From NCBI GenBank assembly GCA_017476785.1, contig JAFUZD010000030.1:1-39781 (forward strand): 39,781 nt of DNA, written 5' to 3'. Under the pieces are notes generated by a model. The model ran no database searches. It was given only the letters and a program-made list of their open reading frames with translations, and was not told where the DNA came from. The position numbers and the translations under genes are program-made. Below are positions 28,841 to 38,564 of the stretch, in pieces (positions within the stretch are counted from its first letter, which is position 1; each line of letters starts with the position of its first letter). This stretch comes from Prevotella sp. (GTDB lineage Bacteria; Bacteroidota; Bacteroidia; Bacteroidales; Bacteroidaceae).

Positions 28841-30601
28841 ATGAAAAAGATATTGTTTGTTCTGATGCTGTGCGTTATAGTCCCGTCAACAATAAGTGCG
28901 AAGAAGAAGCCGTTTGGTAATGGCCTGTTTTGGGAAGTGACGGCTGACGGCACGCTGATTATCTCTGGGCAGGGAGATATGCCAAGCTGTTTCGATGATC
29001 TTTATAAGTCACGTAAGTGGTTTAAAGAAGGAAATCAAGGAAAGATAAGTAAAATTGTAGTGGAAGAAGGCGTTACCTCGATTGGCAATGATGCATTTCA
29101 TTTTTGGGCCAATGGACACACGTGGTGCGAATCTGTTAAAAGTGTTTCTTTGCCGTCTACGTTGCTTAGGATTGGTACTGGGGCTTTTGAGGGTCAGTGG
29201 GGATTGAAGAATATTGAAATTCCGAACAATGTCGAAAGCATCGGTTCTAGTGCTTTTAGGTATGTGCCGTTGGAGAAAGTTAAATTGCCCCAAAAACTAA
29301 AGACTATTGGAGAATCTGCTTTTGGAGCTACAAAATTGAAAAAAATAGAGATTCCGGCATCGGTGCTTACAATAGGTAACCGCTCTTTTTTTATAAGGAG
29401 CTTAGAGGAAATAGTCTTCTTGGGGAATAACATTCAAGAAATTGGTGATAATGTAGTCTGTAACTTTAAAGGTACGATTGTCAATATGCCAAGCATCATA
29501 ACATTGACCAATTGTGAGCAATATGGGATAGCACGAAGTGTGGTAGATAATTATTATTCGGCCGTATTTGATGATGATGGTAGAGAGCTGCTTCCTCGAA
29601 AAGCAGGAAGACGAGTGGAAACGCATCGTGGCGCATCGGGGGAAATAGTGTATTATACCATAAGAGAGAATGGAAAGTTTGGTATACTCGACCCAGTGGG
29701 CAAATGGATTATAACCCCCGAACAAGATGAAGTAGGATATATTGGTGGAAATTTGTATAAGTTCCACAAGAATGAAGCTTGGGGCGTGGTTGATAAAACG
29801 GGTAAAGTAATAATACCTATATCAAGGGGATATACGAAAATAGGCCGTTATGATGCTCGCAAAGGGGTGTCGTTCGAAAAAGGTAGGTATGAAGGCCTGT
29901 GTGATTTGAACGGCAGGGAGCTCTCACTGACAAAGCGACCCTTTTCTCTCGACGAACTCAAGCAAACGGGCGGATACAGCAGCGTTGCGTTGATTGAAGG
30001 GTGCACTCCTAAGCGGTATAAGGTGAGCAAAAGAGGCTATTACGGCATAGTGGATGCTGACGGGAAAGTCATCGTGGAGCCGGAGCTGGAACAGATATCG
30101 CCAATTGGCGGCAACTTCTTGAAGTTCAAGATTGGCAGCTTCTGGGGCGTGATGGACGTGAACGGAAAGACCATTATTCCCACCAGCCGTGGCTATACCT
30201 ACATCGGCCGCTATGTGGCCAGCCAGAAGATCATCACCTTCTCCAAACGTAACGGTAAGGGCGAGTGCGACGCCACGGGGCGGCAGCTGTCGTTCATCGA
30301 GAACCAACCGGCACAGAACAACAGCCAGCAGCAAAGCGGCCAGCAGCAGAACGCTCGGCCACAGAACAATAACCAACAGCAGCAACAGCCGACCCGCGTC
30401 ATTATAGAGCATCAGCACGACCCAGTGCCGATGCAGGTGTGGGTGTCGTGCAACATCTGTTATGGCGATGGGAGGTGCAATACGTGTGCCGGGACTGGCC
30501 GCGGACCGGGCAGTAACGGGCGTTGTCTCAGCTGCGGCTACAGCGGGAAGTGCCGCTACTGCAACGGGCAGGGCGGACGCTACGAAGTGCAGTACCGATG
30601 A
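28841..30601 (+). CDS. Exported LRR_5 / WG-repeat protein with Cys-rich zinc-finger-like C-terminus
   Basis: A 586-residue protein. The signal peptide is MKKILFVLMLCVIVPSTISA. Residues about 30-220 are BspA-type leucine-rich repeats (IVVEEGVTSIGNDAF; VSLPSTLLRIGTGAF; IEIPNNVESIGSSAF). Residues about 265-490 are WG repeats, present as two related blocks (GKFGILDPVGKWIITPE and YYGIVDADGKVIVEPE, each leading to a SRGYT-IGRY motif). A Gln/Asn-rich linker precedes a C-terminal DnaJ-like zinc-finger pattern (CNICYGDGRCNTCAGTG, then CLSCGYSGKCRYCNGQG). The N-terminal half is AT-rich and the C-terminal half GC-rich, which suggests joining of segments from different sources. LRR_5 and WG repeats usually bind proteins or surfaces; the actual role is unknown. 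Confidence 0.82.
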   Translation: MKKILFVLMLCVIVPSTISAKKKPFGNGLFWEVTADGTLIISGQGDMPSCFDDLYKSRKWFKEGNQGKISKIVVEEGVTSIGNDAFHFWANGHTWCESVKSVSLPSTLLRIGTGAFEGQWGLKNIEIPNNVESIGSSAFRYVPLEKVKLPQKLKTIGESAFGATKLKKIEIPASVLTIGNRSFFIRSLEEIVFLGNNIQEIGDNVVCNFKGTIVNMPSIITLTNCEQYGIARSVVDNYYSAVFDDDGRELLPRKAGRRVETHRGASGEIVYYTIRENGKFGILDPVGKWIITPEQDEVGYIGGNLYKFHKNEAWGVVDKTGKVIIPISRGYTKIGRYDARKGVSFEKGRYEGLCDLNGRELSLTKRPFSLDELKQTGGYSSVALIEGCTPKRYKVSKRGYYGIVDADGKVIVEPELEQISPIGGNFLKFKIGSFWGVMDVNGKTIIPTSRGYTYIGRYVASQKIITFSKRNGKGECDATGRQLSFIENQPAQNNSQQQSGQQQNARPQNNNQQQQQPTRVIIEHQHDPVPMQVWVSCNICYGDGRCNTCAGTGRGPGSNGRCLSCGYSGKCRYCNGQGGRYEVQYR

Positions 30602-30642
30602 AAAAATCGCGGTGCGATGAGGGCGATGTGGGAAAAAATGCG

Positions 30643-30650
30643 TATCTTTG
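30643..30650 (+). promoter_or_regulatory. -7 box of susA
   Basis: TATCTTTG matches TAnnTTTG, 27 bp before the susA ATG. No -33 element and no operator-like palindrome are seen at the distance found for the other starch promoters. Confidence 0.6.
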
Positions 30651-30677
30651 TCAAGTGAAACATAATGCTAACTTGAG

Positions 30678-32609
30678 ATGAAACGTTTTTTATTCCTCAT
30701 CGTCCTTATGACGCAAATGGTAACAATGAATGCAGCCAAAGTGAAAGTGAACATTGACCGCGTGGAACCCACCGACTGGTATGTGGGGCTGAAGAACCCC
30801 AAATTGCAGCTGATGCTCTACGGGCGGGGCATCCGCGACGTACAGACCGTCACCACCGACTATGCCGGCGTGCACATCGACTCGCTCGTCCGGCTCGACT
30901 CGCCCAACTATCTGCTGGTCTATCTCGACCTTACCGGTGCACAGCCCGGCGAGTTGACGCTCAACGTGGGCGGCCGGCCGCTGAAGTACCAGCTGAAGCA
31001 GCGCGAGATGAGCGGTGACCGGCGGATGGGATTCACCAATGCCGACGTGCTCTATATGCTGATGCCCGACCGTTTTGCACAGAGCCCCAACCACCCGGCA
31101 CAGGTGAAGGGGATGCGCACCTACGTGGAGGACCGCACCAAGCCCTCGCTGCGCCACGGCGGCGACCTCGAGGGCATACGCCAGCATCTGGACTACTTCA
31201 CCGAGCTGGGCGTGACGGCACTGTGGTTCACGCCTGTGCTGGAGAACGACTCGCCCGACACGGACACCGACCAGAGCACCTATCACGGCTATGCCACGAC
31301 CAATTACTACCGCGTGGACCCGCGTTTCGGTTCGAATGCCGACTACCGTCGCCTGATAGACGACGCCCACAGCCGCGGACTGAAGGTGGTGATGGATATG
31401 ATTTTCAACCACTGCGGCTTTGAGCACCCGTGGGTGAGCGATATGCCGGCACACGACTGGTTCAACCTGACACCCACCGCTGCCTCCTCGCGCCCGGGAG
31501 AGGAGAAGACGCCCGTGGTGCACCAGCTCCCTGTCCCCTCGAGAGGGGAGGGTGATGGATTTATCCTCACCAGCTACAAGCTGACTCCGGTGGTCGACCC
31601 CTACGCCTCGGAGGTGGACCTGCGCGAGACCACCGAGGGATGGTTCGTACCCACGATGCCTGACCTCAACCAGCACAATTCCCATCTGATGCGCTATCTC
31701 ATCCAGAACAGCATCTGGTGGATAGAGACCGTGGGCATCGACGGCATCCGTATGGACACCTATCCCTACGCCTATGCCGACGCAATGGCACAGTGGATGC
31801 GCGAGCTGGATGCCGAATACCCTAATTTCAACACTGTGGGCGAGACGTGGGTCACCGACCCCGCTTATACGGCCTCGTGGCAGAAGGACTCGAAGCTCTC
31901 GGCCACCAACTCTTACCTGAAGACGGTGATGGACTTCTCGTTCTTCGACAAGCTGAACCAAGCCAAGACCGAGGAGACCGACGCGTGGTTCAGCGGACTG
32001 AACCGCATCTACGGCTCGTTTGTCTACGACTATCTGTATCCTAATCCCTCGTCGGTGATGGCTTTCATCGAGAACCACGACACCGACCGCTTCCTCGGCG
32101 ACGGCCGCGACACGCTGGCACTGAAGCAGGCACTGGCACTGCTGCTGACCGTCAACCGCATTCCGCAGCTCTACTACGGCACGGAGATTCTGATGGGCGG
32201 CACAAAGGCCGTGACCGACGGCTACGTGCGCTGCGACTTCCCCGGCGGATTCCCCGGCGACACGCGCAACGCATTCACGGCCGAGGGCCGCACGCAGGCC
32301 GAGCAGTCGATGTTCCGCTGGACCAGCCGGCTGCTGCACTGGCGGCAGGGTAACGACGTGATTATTAAAGGTCGGCAGACGCAGTTCATCCCCTTCGAGG
32401 GCGTCTACGTCATTGCCCGCACCTATGCCGGGCGCACGGTGCTGACCGTCCTCAACGGCACTTCGAAGCCGGCCAAGCTCCGCGTAGCCCGCTATGCCGA
32501 GGTGATTGGCGAGGCCACGCGTGCTAAGGACGTGCTCACGGGGCGCTACGTAGACCTGAGCGGCGACGTGGCACTGCGCCCGCGGCAGAGTATGGTGCTG
32601 GAGTTCTGA
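30678..32609 (+). CDS. susA: SusA-type neopullulanase (GH13), exported
   Basis: A 643-residue exported enzyme (signal peptide MKRFLFLIVLMTQMVTMNA, no lipobox) that cuts maltooligosaccharides and pullulan in the periplasm. Residues about 22-110 form the cyclomaltodextrinase N-terminal Ig-like domain (VEPTDWYVGLKNPKLQLMLYG). The GH13 barrel shows MDMIFNHCG, nucleophile D360 (IRMDTYPYA), acid/base E389 (GETWV) and D468 (FIENHDTDRFL). MPDRFAQ and MPDLNQ are typical of the SusA group. Residues about 272-294 hold a palindrome-encoded insertion before ILTSYKL. It is separated from pulA by three unrelated features but belongs functionally with susB and pulA. The next gene follows by 34 bp. Confidence 0.93.
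   Translation: MKRFLFLIVLMTQMVTMNAAKVKVNIDRVEPTDWYVGLKNPKLQLMLYGRGIRDVQTVTTDYAGVHIDSLVRLDSPNYLLVYLDLTGAQPGELTLNVGGRPLKYQLKQREMSGDRRMGFTNADVLYMLMPDRFAQSPNHPAQVKGMRTYVEDRTKPSLRHGGDLEGIRQHLDYFTELGVTALWFTPVLENDSPDTDTDQSTYHGYATTNYYRVDPRFGSNADYRRLIDDAHSRGLKVVMDMIFNHCGFEHPWVSDMPAHDWFNLTPTAASSRPGEEKTPVVHQLPVPSRGEGDGFILTSYKLTPVVDPYASEVDLRETTEGWFVPTMPDLNQHNSHLMRYLIQNSIWWIETVGIDGIRMDTYPYAYADAMAQWMRELDAEYPNFNTVGETWVTDPAYTASWQKDSKLSATNSYLKTVMDFSFFDKLNQAKTEETDAWFSGLNRIYGSFVYDYLYPNPSSVMAFIENHDTDRFLGDGRDTLALKQALALLLTVNRIPQLYYGTEILMGGTKAVTDGYVRCDFPGGFPGDTRNAFTAEGRTQAEQSMFRWTSRLLHWRQGNDVIIKGRQTQFIPFEGVYVIARTYAGRTVLTVLNGTSKPAKLRVARYAEVIGEATRAKDVLTGRYVDLSGDVALRPRQSMVLEF
31527..31553 (+). repeat. GC-rich palindromic insertion inside susA
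   Basis: CCCCTCGAGAGGGG at 31535-31548 is a perfect palindromic hairpin, flanked by CTCCC and GGG in a looser outer pairing. It is in frame and encodes QLPVPSRGEGD in a loop between MPAHDWFN and the SusA core. Such elements are usually extragenic, so an in-gene insertion is unusual. Confidence 0.6.
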
Positions 32610-32643
32610 GCCTCCCCGGCCCGTTCCCCTCGGCGCAACTAAG

Positions 32644-33294
32644 ATGGAATTAACGGTACAGCATCTTCGCGAGTGGTTCCGCACGTTCAATGCGGCCTAC
32701 TTCGGCGGTCAGCTGCCCGAACCGCGGCTCACCGTCAGTCGGGCACGTACGCAGTTAGGGCAGTTCAGTTGCCGTCGCCAGCGGCAGGGGCTCTTCCAGC
32801 GTGCGGTGCTGACGGGCTGGCATATTAAGGTGAGCGACTATTACGATATGCCCGAACGCGCCTATCAGGAGACGCTGCTCCACGAAATGATACATTATTA
32901 TATAGCGTACACGGGCGCGCGCGATGCATCGGCCCACGGGCCGCTGTTCCGTCGGGAGATGGAACGGCTCAACGCCGAGGGCTGGCATATCAGCGTCAGT
33001 GAGCGTAGCGGGCGCTGGCCGGCACGGCGCGTTAAGGCTGGCCGGCGCTATCTGCTCGTGCTGTTGCAGACGGCCGACGGGCGGTACTTCGTCTCTGTGG
33101 TCAATCCCGGCTACCGCACCTATATCGATTTGCAGGCTGCGGCCTCGCCCCAAATTGTTGCTCACGCGTGGCGGACGAGCACCGACGATGGCTATGCCTC
33201 GTGGCCGCGGACACGCTCGCTCCGTGGGCGTCGCATCACGGCCGAGGCCTACCGGCAGCTGTTGGAGGGCAATAGTTCAAATGTTAAAAAATGA
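32644..33294 (+). CDS. SprT-like zinc metalloprotease-domain protein
   Basis: A 216-residue protein. Residues about 1-110 match the SprT-like domain: FNAAYFGGQLPEPRLTVSRA near the start, then the zinc site HEMIHYY (H80, E81, H84) and H98 in SAHGPLF. The family includes Spartan/SprT proteases linked to DNA-protein crosslink repair, but bacterial members are largely uncharacterised. The rest is basic and contains no recognised zinc-ribbon. No signal peptide is seen, so a cytoplasmic location is expected. It follows susA by 34 bp and may be co-transcribed, though no starch link is evident. Confidence 0.85.
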   Translation: MELTVQHLREWFRTFNAAYFGGQLPEPRLTVSRARTQLGQFSCRRQRQGLFQRAVLTGWHIKVSDYYDMPERAYQETLLHEMIHYYIAYTGARDASAHGPLFRREMERLNAEGWHISVSERSGRWPARRVKAGRRYLLVLLQTADGRYFVSVVNPGYRTYIDLQAAASPQIVAHAWRTSTDDGYASWPRTRSLRGRRITAEAYRQLLEGNSSNVKK

Positions 33295-33504
33295 TGCATA
33301 TAGCGTATTTCACTGCTAATTGTTTGGAAGTTTAGCAAAATTTGCTTAAATTTGCGGCATAAGTGTACATTATACAACCAAAATAGTGTAGAAAACACAA
33401 CTCTACGGTGGCGGATTGCGGCTTGCCGATAAGCCTCAGGGCTGCTGAAAACCTTATTGAAACGAACAATATTATAATAACTTCTAACTTAAACACAATT
33501 AACA
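33295..33504. other. 210-bp leader and promoter region of the second susCD locus
   Basis: It contains a clear promoter (listed separately) and an mRNA leader of about 140 nt. GTAGA (around 33388) and TCTAC (around 33402) could form a small hairpin, followed by a weak GGCT/AGCC pairing. No ORF is present. A regulated leader is possible but not demonstrated. Confidence 0.5.
33323..33354 (+). promoter_or_regulatory. Strong Bacteroidetes promoter of the second susC locus
   Basis: TTTG at 33323-33326 and TAAATTTG at 33347-33354 match the -33 and -7 elements with 20-bp spacing, the best promoter in the window. Unlike susC1, it has both elements and no palindrome upstream at the operator distance. 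Confidence 0.8.
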
Positions 33505-36500
33505 ATGAGAAAACAAGTATTATTCTCTGTGATGCTGTCTCTTGGCATCGTGGGGGGGGCAATTTCCCCAACTCCGGCGATGGCAGCAGTAACGCAGGCA
33601 AAGACCATTAAGGTCAAAGGTCAAGTTGTTGACTCAGAGGGAGAGCCGCTGATCGGTGCTACCGTCCGCGTAAAGGGCGCACAGACCGGAAGCGTGACCG
33701 ACTTTGACGGAAACTTCCAGTTGGACGTTCCCTCAAATGCTACCCTCGTAGTGAGCTATCTGGGCTATCAGGATCGCGAGGTGGCCGTTGGCGGCCGCAC
33801 GGATCTGGGCCAGATTCGCCTTTCTACCGACGCACAGATGCTTGAGCAGGTGGTGGTTGTCGGTTACGGTACGCAGAAGAAGGCCGATTTGACCGGTGCC
33901 GTTTCCGTAGTCAACGCCGAGGAGCTGAAGCGCGTCTCCAACTCCAACATTTCTACGATGCTCGAAGGTAAGGTGGCCGGTGTGCAGATTACCAGCGACG
34001 GCCAGCCCGGTGCCGACCCTGCAGTGCGCATCCGTGGTATCGGCTCGTTCGGTTCCACCGCTCCGCTCTATGTGATTGACGGTGTGCCTATGGGTACGAC
34101 CATCCGCGACTTCTCGCCCAACGACATCGAGACCATCCAAGTGCTGAAGGACGCATCCGCAGGTGCCATCTACGGTTCGCGTGCAGCCAACGGTGTGGTG
34201 ATTATCACGACGAAGGGCGGTAAGAAAGATCAGCCGCTGAAGGTTGACTACAAGGGCTACTTCGGTGTCGACGTAATCCCCAGCAGCACCTACGACGTGA
34301 TGAACGCTGCCTAGTACAGCCAGTATCTGGGCGAGGCTTGCGCCAACTCGGCCAGCCCGCTGGCAGGTGGCTACTCGCTCAATCCCGAGACGGGCAAGTA
34401 TCAGTTTGTAGACAATACCGATACCGACTGGTTTAAGGAAGTGTTCAAGACGGGTATCCGCCAGAACCACAACGTGAACCTGAGCGGTGGTGGTGCCAAC
34501 AATACCTACAACATCGGTCTGGACTACTTCAGCCAGAAGGGTACACTCGAGGGCGCCGGTCCTAACTACAACCGCTTCACCGCCCGCGTGAACAACACGA
34601 TGGACACCAAGTTCGTCAAGTTCCGCACCAGCATCGTCTACTCGCACTCTAATCAGGACGGTATGGGTCTGTCCAACGCTTCTGAGTATGTGCAGGGTCT
34701 CTATGGCGACGTGACCAACGTGCTGCGCGGTACGTTGCTGATGCAGCCCACCATCAAGGCCTACGACGACTCGACGTGGTATCTGGACGACAAAGTGGCT
34801 GCTGCAGGCAACTACAACTACGATGCCTACGGCTACGGCGTCTACTACGACGACCTGCACGGTGACATCTCGGCCTCTAACCCACTGCTGGTCAACAACA
34901 AGCTGACCCGTAACACCATCGTAGACCGCGTGGTGGCTACCGGTTCGGCCGATGTGGACCTGCTCAAGATGATCGGTCTGGAAAGCAAGAACCACAACCT
35001 TACCTATAAGCTCAACCTCTCTTACAGCAAGACCCACGCTCAGGACAACACGTGGATTTCGGCTTGGATTCAGAGCCGCCGCGTCTATCTGGACAAGAGC
35101 AACGAGGTGCTGACGGAGAACAAGCGCACCTATTCAGACTTCCTCGCAGAGAACACGCTGACCTACGACGGCAACTTCGGACTGCACCACATCAACCTGC
35201 TGGGCGGTATCACCTATGAGGAGGAGAATACCCATCTGCTCAACGCTTGGGGCAAGAACTTCCCCGAGCCCTACTATCTGCAGATTGGCAACGCCGAGAC
35301 CCGCGATGCCGACTCGTATGAGTACAAGCACGCACTGACCTCGTTCATTGGCCGCTTGATTTACGACTATGACGGCAAGTACCTCCTCTCGGCCATCCTG
35401 CGCCGCGACGGTAGCTCGCGTCTGACCAAGAACATCCGCTGGGGCACCTTCCCCTCGGTATCTGTCGGCTGGCGTTTCGATAAGGAGAAGTTCTTCCCCA
35501 TCGACCGCAACGTTGTCAATATGTTCAAGATTCGCGCCAGCTATGGTGAGCTGGGTAACGAGAACATCGGCGACTACGCTTATCAGGCTACGCTGCGTCC
35601 CGGCTTTATGACCTATAGCTTCGGCAACAGTGTCGTTTCGGGTTCTTCGATTGAGACCTTTGTCAACGGCAACCTCGCTTGGGAGAAGAAGACCACGACC
35701 AACATCGGTATCGACCTCGCCTTCTTCAACAACCGCTTGGAGTTCACTGCCGAGTGGTATAAGAACAAGTCTACCGACCTGCTCTACGGTGTACCCGTTC
35801 CTGCCAATGCAGGTGTGCAGAACGAGAGCGTAACGATGAACGCCGCCTCAATGGAGAACAGCGGCTTCGAGTTCTCGGCAACCTATCGCAACCGCGACCA
35901 CGCCCTGAAGTATGAACTGGCAGCCAACCTGAGCACACTGAAGAACAAAGTGACCTCGCTCGGCTTCGGCAACGAGTCGTACATCACGGGTGCCTACGCT
36001 ACGTTCGTAGGTCAGGAGGTTGGTCAGTTCTACGGCTGGGTGTACGAAGGTATTGCCCGCACGCAGGAAGACCTCGACAACCACGCCAGCCAGCCGGGTG
36101 CCAACGTGGGTGACTGCCTCTATAAGGACGTCAGCGGCCCGGACGGCACGCCCGACGGCATCATCGACGCCAACGACCGCGTAGTGCTGGGCAGCGGCCT
36201 GCCTAAGGTGAACTTCGGTATCAGTGCTCACTTGGAGTACAAGAACTTCGACCTGAGCATCTCTACCTTCGGTGCACTGAACTATCACGTCAGCGACGAC
36301 ATCTGGAACAGCCTGAACTCCAGCTATGGCCCGGCCAATAAGGACGTGGCTCTGCTCGATGCCAACCGCTGGTCCGACGATGGCCTGACCTATCTCTCGG
36401 GTGTTCCCCGCACTTACTATGCTGCCAATGGTGAGCACTGGAACGACTACTTCAGCGAGCGTCACATCCAGAACGCTGCCTACTGGAAGATAGCCAACAT

Positions 36501-36708
36501 TGAGCTGGGCTACAACATCCCCAACAGCGTGTTCCGCGGCGTCATCACCGGTGCCCGTGTCTATGTGTCGGCACAGAACCTCTATACCTTTACGGGCTAT
36601 AAGGGCTACAACGTAGACTATGCCGGCGGTACGTTCACCCCGGGCTACAACTTCTGCTCATATCCCAGCGCACGCAGCTTTATGGCAGGTGTACTCTTCT
36701 CATTCTAA
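33505..36708 (+). pseudogene. Second SusC-family transporter, interrupted by an in-frame TAG
   Basis: The frame encodes a complete SusC-like protein of 1067 residues except for a TAG at 34312-34314 (codon 270). Before it: signal peptide (AMA), carboxypeptidase-D-like domain (GQVVDSEGEPLIGATVRVKG; VTDFDGNF) and plug (VVGYGTQKKADLTGAVS to GVVIITTKGG). After it the same frame continues without shift into the barrel (YSQYLGEACA; VNLSGGGANNTYNIG) and ends SFMAGVLFSF. A CAG-to-TAG change (Gln) restores the family pattern MNAAQYSQ. If the stop is real, only signal peptide, regulatory domain and plug are made and the channel is lost. The downstream SusD and lipoprotein genes are intact, so a sequencing error or a recent mutation is likely. 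Confidence 0.88.
34312..34314 (+). other. In-frame amber codon in susC2
   Basis: TAG interrupts an otherwise continuous reading frame within a conserved part of the protein (between NAA and YSQYL). Single-base change from CAG is the simplest explanation. TAG is used as a normal stop elsewhere in the window (ends at 6911 and 19969), so genome-wide recoding is unlikely. Confidence 0.85.
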
Positions 36709-36756
36709 TCGACTTGAAGACTATCGAAGAAATCAAGAACTAAAGAACCAAAGTAT

Positions 36757-38514
36757 ATGAAACTATATAAGATTTCTCTTGCCCTTATGCTGGGCATCGG
36801 CACGCTGACCTCGTGCAGCGACAAGTTGGAGCTGACCAACCCCAACCAGCCTACCACCGGAACATTCGGCAACACTGTCGACGACTTGGAGGATGCCGTG
36901 GTTGCTTGTTATCACCACATCCGTATGGAAGGCACCTACGCACGTGTGGGCTACACCATCGACGTCTGCCGTGGCGACGAGGTTTGGAACTCTTCGCAGG
37001 TATGGTACCTGCCTTTCGATAACCTGAACGAGCCGACCACCGACGAAATCGGACAGTGGTCGTGGCGCGACTGGTACTATGCCATCAACATCTGCAACTA
37101 CGTCATCACCAAGAGCGGCGACGACGATGCAGCCCTCTCTGAGCAGATGCGCCGCATCAAGGGACAGGCGCTCTTTATCCGCGGTCTGGCTTACTACAAT
37201 CTTGCCGGATACTACCAGAACCCGGCCCTGATTCTGAGCTATGACGACTATTCTACGCTCGACGGCCTCTATGCCTCGAACGTGACCGAAGGCGATGCCG
37301 ACGGCTGGGCTCAGTTTGACCGCGTGATGGATCAGGTGGAGGCCGACTTCGCTGAGGCTATGGAACTGCTGCCTTCGCGCAGTGCCGGTGGTGAGTGGGC
37401 TAAGGGCCGTGCTACCAACGGTGCCGCTGCCGGCTATTATGCCCGTGCACTGATGCAGCGCCACAAGTACAACGAGGCACTTGCCGTCTTGAAGCAGATT
37501 ATCGGCGGTACCTATGGTACTTATAAGCTGATGGACAACTACGGTGACAACTTCCGTGAGGGTGCTGCCTATGAGAATAATGACGAGAGCCTCTTCGAGG
37601 TACAGTTCCTCGACTACGGCACGCAGGGCTCGGTTGACGAGTGGACGCCCGTGAACGTCAGCAAGGACGCTTCGCAGGGTCACGCCGTAGAGTCTAACTA
37701 TGGCCCCGGCGATTACGGCGGCTGGGCTGACCTCTCGGCCACTCCGTGGCTCTATCAGCTCTTCAAGGCTGAGCGCACCACCGACGGCTCGCTCGACCCG
37801 CGTCTCTACTGGACCATCGGTACCTATGAGCCCGAGTGGGAAGGCTTCGAATATGGCAATGTATGCTACACCAACCCGATGGATCCCAACGTTCCCGTGG
37901 TGACCAATACTGCCAATGGCGGTCTGCCCATCGCTAAGTGGACCAACTTCCGCACCGGTCTCTACAGCAACGTGGTGACGGGTCTGAAGTGCGGTATCAA
38001 CCTGCGAATGATGCGCTATTCGGACGTGCTGCTCCGCGCTGCTGAGTGCGAGAACGAGGTGAACGGTCCTACGCAGCAGGCCTTCGACTGGATCAACGAA
38101 GTGCGCAACCGCGCCAATCTGGCTAACCTGAATCCGGCAGACTTCAACACGAAGGAAAAGCTGTTCGAGCAGATTGCCAACGTGGAGCGTCCGAAGGAGT
38201 TCGGTTGCGAGTATGGCCGTGGTCTCGACCTGCTCCGCTGGGGCTTCTTCTATGACAGCGCCCGTCTGCAGCAACTGAAGGAGCACAATGCCTACACGCT
38301 CAACACGGCAACGGTGAAAGACCCCGTTACCTATCCGGGCGACGGTGTGCTGAGCTCTTACGACACTTTCCTGCCGGGTCACGAGTTCTTCCCCATCTAT
38401 CAGACGACGCTGAACAACAACGCCAATCTGGTGGGCAACTCGGCCAACAACAATACGGACAACTCGGGCTACTTCTCGCAGAAGGGCTGGACCATCCATC
38501 CAGTAGCCGAGTAA
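36757..38514 (+). CDS. SusD-family lipoprotein of the second locus
   Basis: A 585-residue lipoprotein with a GTLTSC lipobox. SusD features include DLEDAVVACYHHI, a TPR-like region (IKGQALFIRGLAYYNLAGYY; AAGYYARALMQRHKYNEALA) and the C-terminal signature (LRMMRYSDVLLRAAECENEV; GRGLDLLRWGFF; HEFFPIY). It begins 48 bp after susC2 and should pair with it as the outer-membrane capture unit. No enzyme is visible for this locus inside the window, so the glycan is unknown. The intact reading frame argues for recent function of the locus. Confidence 0.9.
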   Translation: MKLYKISLALMLGIGTLTSCSDKLELTNPNQPTTGTFGNTVDDLEDAVVACYHHIRMEGTYARVGYTIDVCRGDEVWNSSQVWYLPFDNLNEPTTDEIGQWSWRDWYYAINICNYVITKSGDDDAALSEQMRRIKGQALFIRGLAYYNLAGYYQNPALILSYDDYSTLDGLYASNVTEGDADGWAQFDRVMDQVEADFAEAMELLPSRSAGGEWAKGRATNGAAAGYYARALMQRHKYNEALAVLKQIIGGTYGTYKLMDNYGDNFREGAAYENNDESLFEVQFLDYGTQGSVDEWTPVNVSKDASQGHAVESNYGPGDYGGWADLSATPWLYQLFKAERTTDGSLDPRLYWTIGTYEPEWEGFEYGNVCYTNPMDPNVPVVTNTANGGLPIAKWTNFRTGLYSNVVTGLKCGINLRMMRYSDVLLRAAECENEVNGPTQQAFDWINEVRNRANLANLNPADFNTKEKLFEQIANVERPKEFGCEYGRGLDLLRWGFFYDSARLQQLKEHNAYTLNTATVKDPVTYPGDGVLSSYDTFLPGHEFFPIYQTTLNNNANLVGNSANNNTDNSGYFSQKGWTIHPVAE

Positions 38515-38564
38515 TACAGTCGGTTTTGAATCAATGAGTAATAAACATTAAACGAAACAAGATT

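Noticed and set aside
34312-34314. Genome-wide recoding of TAG as glutamine
   Set aside because: TAG ends the Cys-rich gene (6911) and the PAP2 gene (19969) at sensible places, so it is a normal stop here.
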